From contig CABUQW010000006.1 in assembly GCA_902493895.1 (NCBI GenBank), forward strand, positions 21,395 to 85,394: a stretch of DNA of 64,000 nucleotides, read 5' to 3'. This document shows, one piece after another, positions 53,193 to 62,620 of this stretch. The translations under genes and the position numbers were made by a program. A model generated the notes under the pieces. The model was not told where the DNA came from, searched no databases, and saw only the letters and a list, made by a program, of their open reading frames with translations. Position 1 is the stretch's first letter. Each line of letters opens with the position of its first letter. Origin of the DNA: an uncultured Collinsella sp. (GTDB lineage: Bacteria; Actinomycetota; Coriobacteriia; Coriobacteriales; Coriobacteriaceae).

Positions 53193-54104
53193 ATGTCTGC
53201 TTGCCCGCTGGTCGATTGCCATACCCACACCTCGTTTTCGGACGGCCACGCCTCGTTTGAGGACAACGTTCGCGCCGCTGCTGCGGCCAGCTGCCGCGTC
53301 ATGGTCTCAACCGACCATCTCACCCTGCCCGCCAGCATGGACGCCAACTGCGAAGTGCAGGTTGTCGAGGGCGACCTGCCGGAACATCGCCTGGCATTTG
53401 AGGACGCCCGCAAGCTCGCCGCGCAGATCGCGCCGGAGCTCGAGCTTATCTATGGCTTTGAATGCGATTGGTACGAGGGCTGCGAGCCTTTGGTTGAGCG
53501 CTGGTCCCGGGGCGCCGTCATGCGCCTGGGCAGTGTGCACTGGATTGGCAACCCAGGCGATATCATGGCCGGTGCCGCGGGTACGGCGGGAACGGAGGAC
53601 GTCGCTCGTCCCGATACGCCCGATTCGCACTGCGGCTGGATCGACGATGACACCAACCTGCACGTTTGGGAAAACCTGGGGGTACGCGGCGTGTGGGAGC
53701 GCTATGTCGATGACTGGTGCCGCGCCTGCGAGAGCCCGCTCAACTTTGATGTGATGGCTCACCCCGACCTGGTCATGCGCTTTTCGAAGGAAGGCTTTGC
53801 GCCCGATTTTGACCCCGCACCGTTTTGGCAGCAGATGGCAGAGTGCGCGCACGATACGGGCCGCCGCGTTGAGGCCTCGACGGCCGCACCGCGCAAGGGC
53901 TTGGGCGACTACTACCCCGCAACCGGTCTTTTGCGCTGCTTTGCCCATGCCGAAGTGCCGATCACCTTTGGCTCGGACGCGCACCGCGCCTGCGATATCT
54001 GCTGGAACATCCGCGAGGCCCAGGCGCACGCCTACGACTGCGGTTATCGAACCTTCGACATCCCCCACGCCACCGGCGAATGGGAATCCACGCCCCTCGC
54101 CTAA
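53193..54104 (+). CDS. PHP-domain histidinol phosphatase
   Basis: Probable histidinol-phosphatase (HisK/HisJ type), removing phosphate from histidinol phosphate before HisD acts. The 303-residue PHP-family protein has metal motifs PLVDCHTHTSFSDGH, VMVSTDHL, YGFECDWY and DVMAHPDLV, then FGSDAHRACD. It faces the histidine operon tail to tail, with stops 28 bases apart. That operon's hisB has only the dehydratase, so this gene fills the missing step; the substrate is inferred from that context. Confidence 0.88.
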   Translation: MSACPLVDCHTHTSFSDGHASFEDNVRAAAAASCRVMVSTDHLTLPASMDANCEVQVVEGDLPEHRLAFEDARKLAAQIAPELELIYGFECDWYEGCEPLVERWSRGAVMRLGSVHWIGNPGDIMAGAAGTAGTEDVARPDTPDSHCGWIDDDTNLHVWENLGVRGVWERYVDDWCRACESPLNFDVMAHPDLVMRFSKEGFAPDFDPAPFWQQMAECAHDTGRRVEASTAAPRKGLGDYYPATGLLRCFAHAEVPITFGSDAHRACDICWNIREAQAHAYDCGYRTFDIPHATGEWESTPLA

Positions 54105-54135
54105 CTGGTCGTTTAAGAACGTCCCCAATGACTAG
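54105..54135. repeat. palindromic repeat, TAGTCATTT family, copy 4, shared by two stop codons
   Basis: ACTGGTCGTTTAAGAACGTC then CCCAATGACTAG lies exactly between the PHP gene's TAA and hisE. The TAG that ends hisE on the minus strand is the repeat's own CTA. Confidence 0.78.
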
Positions 54136-54449
54136 TGGCGGCGGGCGTTGAGTTCTCCGGCCAGCTCGTCGAGGGTGATGCCGTAGCGCTCGAGCGTCAC
54201 GAGCAGATGGTAGACCAGGTCGCCGGCCTCATAGCGAATGTGGTCGTGGTCGTTATCCTTGCAGGCCATGATCACCTCGCTCGCCTCCTCGGCAAGCTTC
54301 TTGAGCAGCTCATCCTCGACGTCGGTCAGCAGACGCGCGGTATAGCTCTCCTGTGGCGACGCGTCACGACGGCGATGAATCACCTCGGCCAGCCCCGCCA
54401 GCGTCTCTCCGATATTTCCATCCTGAACATTTGCGGTGCGCACACCCAT
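54132..54449 (-). CDS. hisE: phosphoribosyl-ATP diphosphatase
   Basis: Second step of histidine synthesis (PR-ATP to PR-AMP). The 105-residue MazG-like fold has SYTARLLTDVEDELLKKLAEEASEVIMACKDND with the EExxE metal motif, then YEAGDLVYHLLVTLERYGI. AAAGGA precedes ATG. Last gene of the operon; separate from hisI, not fused as in enterobacteria. Confidence 0.95.
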   Translation of the reverse strand: MGVRTANVQDGNIGETLAGLAEVIHRRRDASPQESYTARLLTDVEDELLKKLAEEASEVIMACKDNDHDHIRYEAGDLVYHLLVTLERYGITLDELAGELNARRH

Positions 54450-54495
54450 GGTTCAATCCTTTCTGGCTGGCCAAGCGCTTGGTCGAGCGCCCGCC

Positions 54496-54825
54496 CTACG
54501 CGAGTTTCTTAAAGAAGCAGGTACGGTTGCCGGTATGGCAGGCCGGACCCGGAGAATCGACCTTGACCAGCAGCGTATCGCTATCGCAGTCGGCCCAGAG
54601 CTCCTTGACCTCCTGCATGTTGCCGCTCGTCGCGCCCTTGTTCCAGAGCTCCTGGCGGCTACGGCTCCAAAACCACGTGGTACCGGTCTTGAGCGTCAGC
54701 CCCACCGATTCCTCATTCATCCAGGCAACCATAAGCACCTCGCCGGTGTCATATTGCTGAACCACACAAGGAATCAGCCCGTTGGCATCGTATGTAAGCT
54801 TTGAAGGATCGGTTATCTCTTCCAT
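54496..54825 (-). CDS. hisI: phosphoribosyl-AMP cyclohydrolase
   Basis: Third step of the pathway. The 109-residue protein has the zinc/magnesium motifs [14 protein letters not shown] and [10 protein letters not shown] (two cysteines and the histidine), and [10 protein letters not shown] near the start. ATG 54825 has GGGGAG before it. A longer open frame above includes long hairpin element C and is not coding. It is followed by hisE at 46 bases. Confidence 0.95.
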   Translation of the reverse strand: MEEITDPSKLTYDANGLIPCVVQQYDTGEVLMVAWMNEESVGLTLKTGTTWFWSRSRQELWNKGATSGNMQEVKELWADCDSDTLLVKVDSPGPACHTGNRTCFFKKLA

Positions 54826-54860
54826 TTCTCTCCCCAAATTCAAACTTCGCAGGTCGGCGA

Positions 54861-54962
54861 GGGTTGTCCAGGTGCCCGAGATTCCGAGCGACAAGCCCGA
54901 CGACGCGTACTTAAGTACGCGAGGAGGGTTGGAGCCGGAAGGTCGGGTGCCTGGACAAGCCG
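54861..54962. repeat. long hairpin element C at the hisF stop
   Basis: TTGTCCAGGTGCCCGA (54865-54880) pairs with TCGGGTGCCTGGACAAG (54943-54959); ATTCCG/CGGAAGG and the palindrome GACGCGTACTTAAGTACGCG lie inside. It sits between hisI and hisF within the operon, so it is a structured intercistronic segment. Confidence 0.8.
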
Positions 54963-54967
54963 CAGCG

Positions 54968-55750
54968 CTAGAAGTCCAACCTGACAGGGATGCCTTGAGA
55001 GGCCATATACTCTTTGACTTCGCGAATGCTGAACGTCCCAAAGTGAAAGACGCTGGCCGCCAGCACGGCGTCGGCTTCGCCCTCGATCACACCCTCAGCA
55101 AAATGCTCGAGCGTGCCCACACCGCCGCTCGCGATCACCGGAATCGGCACCGCGCGCGCCACGGCGCGGGTGAGCGCCAGGTCAAATCCGGCCTTGGTGC
55201 CGTCGCGATCCATACTGGTCAGCAGGATCTCGCCGGCGCCGCGACGAGCCGCCTCCTCGGCCCACGCCACCGCGTCGATGCCCGTGGCGTTGCGGCCTCC
55301 TGCGGTAAAGACCTCCCACTTGTCGGCACCGGATGCGCCAGGCAAGCCGACGCGCTTGGCATCGATCGCCACGACCACGGCCTGGCTGCCAAACGCCGCG
55401 GCAGCCTGGCTAATCAGCGACGGGTCGCGCACGGCCGCCGAGTTGAGCGACACCTTGTCGGCACCGGCGGCAACCATGGTGCGCATGCCCGCAAGATCGC
55501 GAAAGCCGCCGCCCACGGTATAGGGAATAGCCAGCTCCTCGGCCGCATGCGCCGCCATCTCGATAGTCGTCGCGCGGTTGTCACTCGTGGCGGTAATATC
55601 CAGGAAGACGACCTCGTCCGCTCCCTCGCGATCGTAGGCACGCGCTAGCTCCACCGGGTCGCCCGCATCGCGCAAGCTCACAAAGTTGACGCCCTTGACC
55701 ACGCGGCCGTCCTTGACGTCCAGACAGGGAATTACGCGTTTGGTAAGCAT
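54968..55750 (-). CDS. hisF: imidazole glycerol phosphate synthase, cyclase subunit
   Basis: With HisH makes imidazole glycerol phosphate and AICAR. The 260-residue TIM barrel has [20 protein letters not shown] (catalytic Asp11), [10 protein letters not shown] (second Asp about 130) and [18 protein letters not shown]. Four bases separate it from hisA. Long hairpin element C follows its stop. Confidence 0.97.
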   Translation of the reverse strand: MLTKRVIPCLDVKDGRVVKGVNFVSLRDAGDPVELARAYDREGADEVVFLDITATSDNRATTIEMAAHAAEELAIPYTVGGGFRDLAGMRTMVAAGADKVSLNSAAVRDPSLISQAAAAFGSQAVVVAIDAKRVGLPGASGADKWEVFTAGGRNATGIDAVAWAEEAARRGAGEILLTSMDRDGTKAGFDLALTRAVARAVPIPVIASGGVGTLEHFAEGVIEGEADAVLAASVFHFGTFSIREVKEYMASQGIPVRLDF

Positions 55751-55753
55751 GGG

Positions 55754-56497
55754 CTACTCCTCCCCTCGGGCGGCGGCCAACGCCTGTGCCAGCGTAAAGT
55801 TGCCTTCGTAGAGCGCACGGCCGGTAATGGCGCCTTCAATCGCGACCTCGCCCACCGCGGCCAGTGCGCGGATGTCGTCGAGCGTCGAAATACCGCCCGA
55901 AGCCACGACGGGAAAGCCCGCGACCTCGGCCACATGGCGATACGCCGCCACATCGATGCCCGTCTGCATGCCATCGCGCGCGATGTCGGTATACACCAGA
56001 TGCTTAAAGCCCAGCTCGGTAAGCTGCGCCACGGCATCGTCGAGCGCCACGCCCGCGCCGTCGCGCCAGCCGTTCACCTTAACCTGGCCGTCGCGCGCGG
56101 CAATGTCGGCGACCAGCAGCTCGCCAAAGCCTTGGGCTGCCACCTCAGCAAAACCCGGCTCGGTCACGAGCACGGTGCCCAGCGCAATGCGGCGAGCACC
56201 ATAGCCTGCCAGCTCATCGATGCGCGCGAGTGAGCGAACGCCGCCGCCCACGTCCACGGACAGACCGCCGACGCCGCAGATGGCCTTAATCGCCGCCGAG
56301 TTGGCAGCGCATGTGTCCTCGTCCTCGCCAAAGGCAGCGGATAGGTCGACGACATGCACCCAGCTTGCGCCCTGCTCGGCAAACGAGCGGGCGACGGCCA
56401 CGGGGTCATCAGAATATACCTTGCAGCGGTTGCGGTCACCGCGCTCCAGGCGCACAACCTTGCCGCCGATCAGATCGATTGCGGGAAACAGGATCAT
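55754..56497 (-). CDS. hisA: ProFAR isomerase
   Basis: Isomerises ProFAR to PRFAR. The 247-residue half-barrel duplicate has ILFPAIDLIGGKVVRLERGD (Asp8) and HLVYTDIARDGMQTG (Asp about 130), with the VGGGVRSL and VVASGGISTLDD phosphate loops. Its ATG overlaps the hisH stop as ATGA, so the pair is coupled. Confidence 0.97.
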   Translation of the reverse strand: MILFPAIDLIGGKVVRLERGDRNRCKVYSDDPVAVARSFAEQGASWVHVVDLSAAFGEDEDTCAANSAAIKAICGVGGLSVDVGGGVRSLARIDELAGYGARRIALGTVLVTEPGFAEVAAQGFGELLVADIAARDGQVKVNGWRDGAGVALDDAVAQLTELGFKHLVYTDIARDGMQTGIDVAAYRHVAEVAGFPVVASGGISTLDDIRALAAVGEVAIEGAITGRALYEGNFTLAQALAAARGEE

Positions 56498-57195
56498 CGG
56501 CCAACCTCCTCGACGATGCTCACGAAGTTCTTAAGAATACGCTGACCCAGCGCGGAGGATTTCTCGGGATGGAACTGGCAGCCCCACACGTTACCGTGGC
56601 GCACGATGCACGGGAAGCTCCGTGTATAGTGCGTGCGTGCCAACACATCGGCGGCATCGACGTCGTCGGCCACCGCGTAGCTGTGAGTGAAATACATGTT
56701 GGCGCCCTCGGCAAAACCGGCAAGCAACGAATCGGCCGCACCGGCGGGCGTCATGTGCACCTGGTCCCAGCCCACGTGCGGGACCTTCAGACGGCTCGAC
56801 TCCAGGTGCGTGCACGAGCCACGCATGATGCCCAGGCCATCGACCCAGGGACCACCGGCCTGCTCGGAGGCATCGTCGTCCGCGTCCGCACCCTCGTCCG
56901 CAGGCACGCCCTCGTTGCCGCGCTCAAAAAATAGCTGGAGGCCCAGGCAGATGCCGAGCAGCGGAGTTCCGGCGGCAACGGCATCGAGCACGGCCACCTC
57001 CTCGCCGCTCTGGCGCATAAAGGCGATCGCGTCATAGAACGCGCCCACGCCCGGGATGACCAGGCCGTCGGCGTTGCTGATCTGCTCCGGATCGTCCGAC
57101 GTGCAGGCGGCGGCACCGGCGCGCGCAAGCCCGCGCACGACGCTCGACAAGTTGCCCTTGTGGTAGTCGACCACCACGATTTTCGGTTCGCCCAC
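56494..57195 (-). CDS. hisH: imidazole glycerol phosphate synthase, glutaminase subunit
   Basis: Supplies ammonia from glutamine to HisF. The 233-residue class I amidotransferase has GVGAFYDAI, the nucleophile loop LLGICLGLQLFF (cysteine about 86) and the His/Glu pair in WGCQFHPEKSS. A short acidic insert (VPADEGADADDDASE) follows the nucleophile. Start is GTG 57195, with GGGAGGG four bases before it. Upstream frame contains the palindromic repeat and is not coding. Confidence 0.95.
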   Translation of the reverse strand: MGEPKIVVVDYHKGNLSSVVRGLARAGAAACTSDDPEQISNADGLVIPGVGAFYDAIAFMRQSGEEVAVLDAVAAGTPLLGICLGLQLFFERGNEGVPADEGADADDDASEQAGGPWVDGLGIMRGSCTHLESSRLKVPHVGWDQVHMTPAGAADSLLAGFAEGANMYFTHSYAVADDVDAADVLARTHYTRSFPCIVRHGNVWGCQFHPEKSSALGQRILKNFVSIVEEVGR

Positions 57196-57219
57196 GCGAC
57201 CCTCCCTTTTCCCATTCAG

Positions 57220-57335
57220 AACCTGCCAAAAAGGGACAGGTTTATTTTGGTCGGTTAAACGTTCACCCACCACATGAGACAGCATTCCCGCAGATAAAAC
57301 CTGCCAAAATAAACCTGTCCCTTTTTGGCAGGTTA
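57220..57335. repeat. pair of AAGGGACAGGTTT repeats in the hisB-hisH gap
   Basis: One copy (57220-57257, AACCTGCCAAAAAGGGACAG then GTTTATTTTGGTCGG) and an inverted copy (57298-57335, CCAAAATAAACCTGTCCC then TTTTTGGCAGGTTA) face each other across 40 bases. The TAA of hisB is part of the second copy. Confidence 0.85.
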
Positions 57336-57920
57336 CAGTGAGCCCTTGGTGCTGGGGATGCCCTGCACGCGGGGATCGAGCTCGCAGGCGTGGCGCATCG
57401 TGCGACCCACGGCCTTAAAGGCGGCCTCGATAATGTGATGCGAGTTGCCGCCCGCCAGTTCGCGCACGTGCAGCGTGAGCTTGGCATCGCGTGCGAAGGC
57501 ATAGAAGAACTCAACGGCCAGCTCGGTATCGAAGCTGCCCACGCGCTCGGTCGGCACGGGCAGCTCGCAGTAGGCCTGGCCGCGACCCGAAATGTCCACG
57601 GCAGCCATCACGAGTGTCTCGTCCATGGCAATCGCTGCATCGGCAAAGCGTGTAATGCCCGCCTTGTCGCCCAACGCTTGGCAAAACGCCTCGCCCAGCA
57701 CAATGCCCGTATCCTCGACGGTGTGGTGCGCGTCGACCTCAACGTCGCCCACCGCGTGTACCGTCAGATCAAACAGGCCATGGCGGCCAAAGGCGTTGAG
57801 CATGTGGTCGAAAAACGGCACGCCGGTCGAGATATCGCACGTACCGGTTCCATCCAGGTCGAGCTTGACGGCAATATCGGTCTCCCCCGTCTTACGGGTT
57901 ACCTCGGCATAGCGGCCCAT
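57333..57920 (-). CDS. hisB: imidazoleglycerol-phosphate dehydratase
   Basis: Dehydrates IGP to imidazole acetol phosphate. The 195-residue protein has FFDHMLNAFGRHGLFDL, VDAHHTVEDTGIVLGEAF (manganese histidines) and GNSHHIIEAAFKAVGR, and ends properly in PSTKGSL. It has only the dehydratase domain, without the phosphatase of E. coli HisB. Its ATG is adjacent to the hisC stop. The stop codon lies in a palindromic repeat. Confidence 0.97.
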   Translation of the reverse strand: MGRYAEVTRKTGETDIAVKLDLDGTGTCDISTGVPFFDHMLNAFGRHGLFDLTVHAVGDVEVDAHHTVEDTGIVLGEAFCQALGDKAGITRFADAAIAMDETLVMAAVDISGRGQAYCELPVPTERVGSFDTELAVEFFYAFARDAKLTLHVRELAGGNSHHIIEAAFKAVGRTMRHACELDPRVQGIPSTKGSL

Positions 57921-59036
57921 CTACATCTCCTCCTTCACCAGCGCGGCAAACGCAGCCAGCACCTCATCATTTTCCTGCGGGGTACCCACGGTGATGCGCA
58001 GGCAGTCCGCAAGCCCCGGCGCATAGCTAAAGTCGCGTACCAAAATCGAACACTCATCGCGCAGACGCTCGCGCACGCGCGTGGCATGCGGCGTGCGCAC
58101 GAGCACAAAGTTTGCAGCGCTCGGCCATGCCTCCACGGGCATGCCCTCGGCAGCCATCGCGCGCAGGGCACACTGCTCGCGCTCGCGCTCGGATGCAACC
58201 TGTGCCACCACGGGCGCGTACGCATCGCGGGCACGCACGCAGGCAAGCGCGGCGGCCTGGCTCAGCACATTAACCGAATAGATCTGGCGAATCGCCGCGA
58301 ACACGTCGATGACCTCGGGCGCCGCGATCACGTAGCCCAGACGCGTGCCGGCGGCGCCGAACGCCTTGGACAACGTATGCAGAATCACCAGGTTGGGATG
58401 CTCGGCAATAAGCCCCTGCGCCGTGGTGGCCGCGCCAAACGAATCGTCGGCAAACTCAACGTAGGCCTCGTCGACCATTACCATGCCGGGGCACGCATCG
58501 CACAGCGCCGCGACAAAGTCGAGCGGTGCCACGTCACCCGTGGGGTTATTGGGCGAGGTCACGATTGCCAGGTTGCACTCGGACGCCGCCGAAAGCACAG
58601 CTGCCTGGTCGAGCTCAAAGGTCGCGGGGTCGCGCCACACGTCGCGCACCTCGGTCTGGCAGAGCGACGCAAAGAACGCGTACTCGCTAAAGCACGGCGG
58701 GCAGTTGAGCAGGGTCCGTCCCGCGCCGCCAAACGCCAACAGGTAGTTATAGAGCAGCTCGTCGCCGCCGTTGCCCACGCAGACATTCTCGCGCGTCACA
58801 CCATGCCAAGCGGCAAGCTCGTCGCGCAGATCGTTGGACATGGGATCGGGATAGCGGTTGAGCGGTGTAGCGGCCAGGGCGGCGTCGACCGCCTCGCGCA
58901 CGCCAGCCGGCACGGGATAGGTGTTCTCGTTGGCCGAAAGGTTGATGCGCGTGGGCGTAAAGTTGGGATCGTAGGGCTCAATGCCGGCCAAGTAGGGCTG
59001 GACGAGCTCCTTCATACGCGGCGTGAGTTCGGCCAT
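57921..59036 (-). CDS. hisC: histidinol-phosphate aminotransferase
   Basis: Transaminates imidazole acetol phosphate. The 371-residue protein has RINLSANENTYPVPAGV, GNGGDELLYN, TSPNNPTGD and the PLP lysine in LHTLSKAFGAAGTRLGY, with the late NFVLVRT arginine area. The start is one base after the hisD stop; longer frames are inside hisD. Confidence 0.96.
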   Translation of the reverse strand: MAELTPRMKELVQPYLAGIEPYDPNFTPTRINLSANENTYPVPAGVREAVDAALAATPLNRYPDPMSNDLRDELAAWHGVTRENVCVGNGGDELLYNYLLAFGGAGRTLLNCPPCFSEYAFFASLCQTEVRDVWRDPATFELDQAAVLSAASECNLAIVTSPNNPTGDVAPLDFVAALCDACPGMVMVDEAYVEFADDSFGAATTAQGLIAEHPNLVILHTLSKAFGAAGTRLGYVIAAPEVIDVFAAIRQIYSVNVLSQAAALACVRARDAYAPVVAQVASEREREQCALRAMAAEGMPVEAWPSAANFVLVRTPHATRVRERLRDECSILVRDFSYAPGLADCLRITVGTPQENDEVLAAFAALVKEEM

Positions 59037-59037
59037 G

Positions 59038-60474
59038 TTAGGCCTCCTTGCCAGTCGCGCCGGCGCCATCAGCGCTTGCAGCCGCCAGGTCCACGCCCTC
59101 GGCAACCGTCGCCACGGCGTCGCCCGGCCAGGCAACCTTGGTCAGGTCGGCCGCGGCGAGCGACTCGGCGCTCACGGCATCCTCGCCCTGCTCCAACACG
59201 CGGCGGCGCAGCGCGGCGGAAAGCGCGTGTGCCCACAGACCCTCGGCCTCGGCGAGGCGCTGCGTGGCAGGAGCATCGGAGAGCAGGCCCTCGGGTGTAT
59301 AGCAAATGACACTCGAGCGCTTGACGAACTCCTCCACCGAAAGCGGGTTGGAGAACATGGCCGTGCCGCCGGTCGGTAGCGTGTGATTGGGGCCGGCAAC
59401 GTAATCGCCGAGCGGCTCCGAGCTCCAAGCGCCCACAAAGATAGCGCCGGCGTTGCGAATGCCGCCGAGCAGGCCCATCGCGTCCTTGCAGTGCAGCTCA
59501 AGGTGCTCAGGCGCCACCGTGTTCACGGCCTCGACGGCGGCGGCCATGTCGGCGGCCACCACGATGGTGCCCTCATTGTCGAGCGAAGCGCGCGTAATCT
59601 CGGCACGCGGGGACTGCGCCACCAGGATGTCGATACCCGCCTCGACCTCACACGCAAACTGCTCGTCGCAGGTCACCAGATAGCAGGCCGCCAGCGGATC
59701 GTGCTCGGCCTGGGCCATCAGGTCGGCCGCGACCACCATGGGCTTGGCCGTGGCGTCGGCCAGCACGCAGACCTCGGAGGGACCGGCGACCATATCGATA
59801 CCCACATCACCCGAGACAATCTGCTTGGCAGCGGCGACAAAGGCGTTACCCGGGCCGGTAATCTTGTCGACACGCGGAATGGTCTCGGTACCGTACGCCA
59901 GCGCGGCCACGGCCTGGGCGCCGCCCACCATATAGATCTCGTCCACGCCGCCGAGCTTGGCGGCCGCGAGCGTATAGGGGCTGATCAGGCCGTCCTTTTG
60001 CGGCGGGGTCACCATGACCACGCGTTTGACGCCGGCCACCTTGGCGGGAATGGCGTTCATAAGCACGGTGGAAGGGTACTGTGCACGACCGCCCGGCACA
60101 TAGATGCCGGCCGCCGCGAGCGGGGTCACCTTAACGCCGAGCATCGTGCCGTCCGGGCGCGTGGTAAACCAGCTCTGCTCGACCTCGCGCTGGTGGAACT
60201 CGCGAATCTGACGCGCGGCCTTCTCGAGCGCCGCGACAAAAGCGGGATCGAGGCCTTCGAGCGCGGCATCGATCTGCTCTTGCGGCAGACGGAAGCTCTG
60301 CAGCTCAACGCCGTCAAAGCGCTGGCAATAGTCGCGCACTGCAGCATCGCCGTTGGTACGCACGTTGGCCACGATATCGCGGGCGGCGTCGACGATGTTT
60401 TGCGGCAACACGCCTTTACGGTTGAGCTGGTTGGTAACGAGGCGCTCACCGGGAGCAAGCTTGATGGTCTTCAT
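59038..60474 (-). CDS. hisD: histidinol dehydrogenase
   Basis: Last two oxidation steps to histidine. The 478-residue protein has [43 protein letters not shown] (signature), [19 protein letters not shown] and the zinc-binding PNHTLPTGG. The C-terminus has an extra Ala-rich stretch of about 40 residues. It follows hisZG by 105 bases, the largest gap inside the first part of the operon. Confidence 0.97.
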   Translation of the reverse strand: MKTIKLAPGERLVTNQLNRKGVLPQNIVDAARDIVANVRTNGDAAVRDYCQRFDGVELQSFRLPQEQIDAALEGLDPAFVAALEKAARQIREFHQREVEQSWFTTRPDGTMLGVKVTPLAAAGIYVPGGRAQYPSTVLMNAIPAKVAGVKRVVMVTPPQKDGLISPYTLAAAKLGGVDEIYMVGGAQAVAALAYGTETIPRVDKITGPGNAFVAAAKQIVSGDVGIDMVAGPSEVCVLADATAKPMVVAADLMAQAEHDPLAACYLVTCDEQFACEVEAGIDILVAQSPRAEITRASLDNEGTIVVAADMAAAVEAVNTVAPEHLELHCKDAMGLLGGIRNAGAIFVGAWSSEPLGDYVAGPNHTLPTGGTAMFSNPLSVEEFVKRSSVICYTPEGLLSDAPATQRLAEAEGLWAHALSAALRRRVLEQGEDAVSAESLAAADLTKVAWPGDAVATVAEGVDLAAASADGAGATGKEA

Positions 60475-60579
60475 ATCGGTATCCCCTATCGGTCGAGGTT
60501 TTGTTCGAAAAACGAGAGACCGGGCGGCGGCGCCAGTCGGCCCGCAGCCCGGACGTTGGGGCGCCCGTGCGTGCTCGCG

Positions 60580-62295
60580 CTATTGTGCCGAGCCCGCGAC
60601 GGGCTCAAAATGCTTGTCCTTAACAGCAGCTGCCAAGCGATCGGCAAGATTGCGTACGCGCGGATCCAGGCGCGCGGCACCCGGATTGACAAAGAAGCGC
60701 GCCGTGCAGTCCATGATGCGACCAGTGATGACCAGGTCGTTATCGCGCAGGGTGGCGCCCGTGGCGGTAATGTCCACGATACGGTCGGTCATACCGACGA
60801 TGGGGCCCAGCTCGATGTTACCGTGCAGCGAGACGATATCGGCATTCACGCCGTGCTCGGCATACCAGGCGCTCGCGATGCGCGGATACTTGGTGGCCAC
60901 GCGAAGCGACCCGCGACGGGCGTAGTTGCGCTCGGCCTGGCCAGCGCGCCACGCGGGCTCCGCCTCGATAAAGGTACACAGGCCGTAACCCAGATCGACC
61001 AGCTGCAGCAGGTTGAGGTCGGCCTCGATGAGCGAGTCCCAGCCGCAGATGCCGCAGTCGGCGCCGCCGCAGCCCACAAAGGCGGGCGCGTCGCTGGGGC
61101 GCACGATGACAAACTCGATATCGCCGACCGTGCCCTCGCCGGCACGCGTGTCGCGGCCGCGCACGATCAGGTGACGACCGGGATCGCGCAGCTCCGAGAC
61201 ATCCAAGCCCGCGGCCTCGAGCACGTCGAGTGTGTCGGCCTTAAGCGAGCCCTTGGGCACGGCAATGCGCAGCGGACCCTCGGCGCCACGGCCCGCGGCG
61301 TGATCGCCATCGGAAGCAGCGTCCTCGGCCGAGGTGTGCGCGGCCTCCAGGCGCTCGAGCGAAAAGGCGAAGCCCGCCGCCGGCACCTCGATGCCATCGC
61401 CAAATGCACCGGTAAAGATGGAGTCGTAGCGTCCGCCCGAACCCACCGGATCGGGCAGGCCACCGGCATAGGCCTTAAAGACCAGGCCCGTGTAGTAATC
61501 AAACGAGTTCATGATGGAGAAGTCGAAGGACAGTACCTGGGCGTCCTCGGGAGCCAGGCCCTCGACCAGGGCACGCAGCTCGCGCGTGAGCGGCGCGACA
61601 ATGCCCGCCGCCGCCAGCAGCGCGTCGACACGGTCGAGCACCTCGGCACCACCGTGCAGGCGCGGCAGCTCGCTAATGGCGGCCTTGACGGCCTCGGGCT
61701 CAGCACTTGCCGCCACGCGGGCATCGAGGCCCACAAAGTCGTTGGCGTGCACGCAGCGCAGCGCCTCGGCAGCCAGCTCGCGATCTTCGCACGCCGCGAG
61801 CAGCTCCTTAAACGGACGCACGCTACCTGCGATAATGCGCGCATCGGGAAGTGCCAACTCGCGCACGGCCTCGGCCACCAGCGAGACGATCTCGACGTCG
61901 CCCGCAGTGTCGCCCACACCGATGAGCTCAAAGCCCAGCTGCGTAAACTGACGCGAGCCACCGGCATTGCGCTGACACTCGCGAACCACCGGCGCCTCAT
62001 AGCGCAGGCGCAGCGGCAGATCGGCCGCGCGCATGCGAGTCGAAACCAGACGAACGATCGGCAGCGTGTTGTCGGGACGGACCACCAGCAGGCGGCCGTC
62101 ATCGTCAAAGAGCTTAAACGGCGTGTCCGCAATGCGGCCGCCTTCCTCGAGCGAACCCTTGTCCTCGAGCAGCGGCGTCTCGACCGGAAGGTAATGATGC
62201 TCCCTGAAGCAGCCCTTCACCGTCAGCGCAATCTCCTCGCGCGCCTGAGCCTCCTCGGGCAATATGTCCCGGAATCCCCACGGTGTGGCCGTCAT
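60580..62295 (-). CDS. hisG: fused HisZ-HisG ATP phosphoribosyltransferase
   Basis: First step of histidine synthesis. Residues 1 to about 335 are HisZ, a histidyl-tRNA synthetase-like regulatory subunit: PWGFRDILPEEAQ, LLVVRPDNTLPIVRLV, RECQRNAGGSRQFTQLGFELIG, and FSIMNSFDYYTGLVFKAY with SGGRYDSI. Residues from about 341 are the short-form HisG catalytic part: LRIAVPKGSLKADTLDVLEAAG, GLCTFIEAE, ATKYPRIASAWY and GMTDRIVDITATGATLRDN. Both halves are normally separate genes (about 330-400 and 210-225 residues). GGAGG precedes the ATG. It heads the operon and should sense histidine through the HisZ half. Confidence 0.93.
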   Translation of the reverse strand: MTATPWGFRDILPEEAQAREEIALTVKGCFREHHYLPVETPLLEDKGSLEEGGRIADTPFKLFDDDGRLLVVRPDNTLPIVRLVSTRMRAADLPLRLRYEAPVVRECQRNAGGSRQFTQLGFELIGVGDTAGDVEIVSLVAEAVRELALPDARIIAGSVRPFKELLAACEDRELAAEALRCVHANDFVGLDARVAASAEPEAVKAAISELPRLHGGAEVLDRVDALLAAAGIVAPLTRELRALVEGLAPEDAQVLSFDFSIMNSFDYYTGLVFKAYAGGLPDPVGSGGRYDSIFTGAFGDGIEVPAAGFAFSLERLEAAHTSAEDAASDGDHAAGRGAEGPLRIAVPKGSLKADTLDVLEAAGLDVSELRDPGRHLIVRGRDTRAGEGTVGDIEFVIVRPSDAPAFVGCGGADCGICGWDSLIEADLNLLQLVDLGYGLCTFIEAEPAWRAGQAERNYARRGSLRVATKYPRIASAWYAEHGVNADIVSLHGNIELGPIVGMTDRIVDITATGATLRDNDLVITGRIMDCTARFFVNPGAARLDPRVRNLADRLAAAVKDKHFEPVAGSAQ

Positions 62296-62331
62296 CTGGT
62301 GAGCCTCCTCATGCTGTGTTTCGTATGGAAC

Positions 62332-62361
62332 AGAAGACCGGCATAGCTCCGCCGGTCTTCT
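62332..62361 (-). promoter_or_regulatory. leader hairpin of the histidine operon
   Basis: AGAAGACCGGC pairs perfectly with GCCGGTCTTCT around an 8-base loop, 37 bases before the hisZG start. No T run follows and no His-rich leader peptide is seen, so classic attenuation is not supported. An AT-rich TAGTATGCT just upstream may be the -10. Confidence 0.6.
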
Positions 62362-62471
62362 GGGTACTTTAGCATACTAGAGTGCTTGCGGGGAGAATCG
62401 TCCTCCTCGGCTCACACCGTATTCATTTGGAAACATAGGAGAAAGCGCGTCCCGCCCGCCAGCCAAAAACT

Positions 62472-62576
62472 GGGATGCGGTTTCCGGTTGAGGTCCTCAG
62501 CGGAAAGTTGTCCCATTCTGAGCGCCTGTTCTGGGACGTGCTTTCCGCCAGAAGCCTCAAGCGGAAAGCACGTCCC
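62472..62576. repeat. two hairpins with GGGAC foot, GGGACGTGCTTTCCGC family
   Basis: GGGACGTGCTTTCCGC (62533-62548) pairs perfectly with GCGGAAAGCACGTCCC (62561-62576). Before it, GGGATGCGGTTTCCG and CGGAAAGTTGTCCC form an imperfect sister (62472-62513). They lie 45 bases past the stop of the epimerase gene and fill most of the 326-base gap. Confidence 0.8.
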
Positions 62577-62620
62577 GTTTCTCAAAAAGCGTCAAACGCC
62601 AACTCGGCGCCCTGTCCCAC

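Noticed and set aside
57220..57335. CRISPR-like spacing of the GGGACAGG repeats
   Set aside because: Only two copies, inverted, with no spacer series and no cas genes.
59383..62346. 987-codon open frame on the plus strand opposite hisD and hisZG
   Set aside because: Exact antisense shadow of two well-identified genes; caused by GC-biased third positions.
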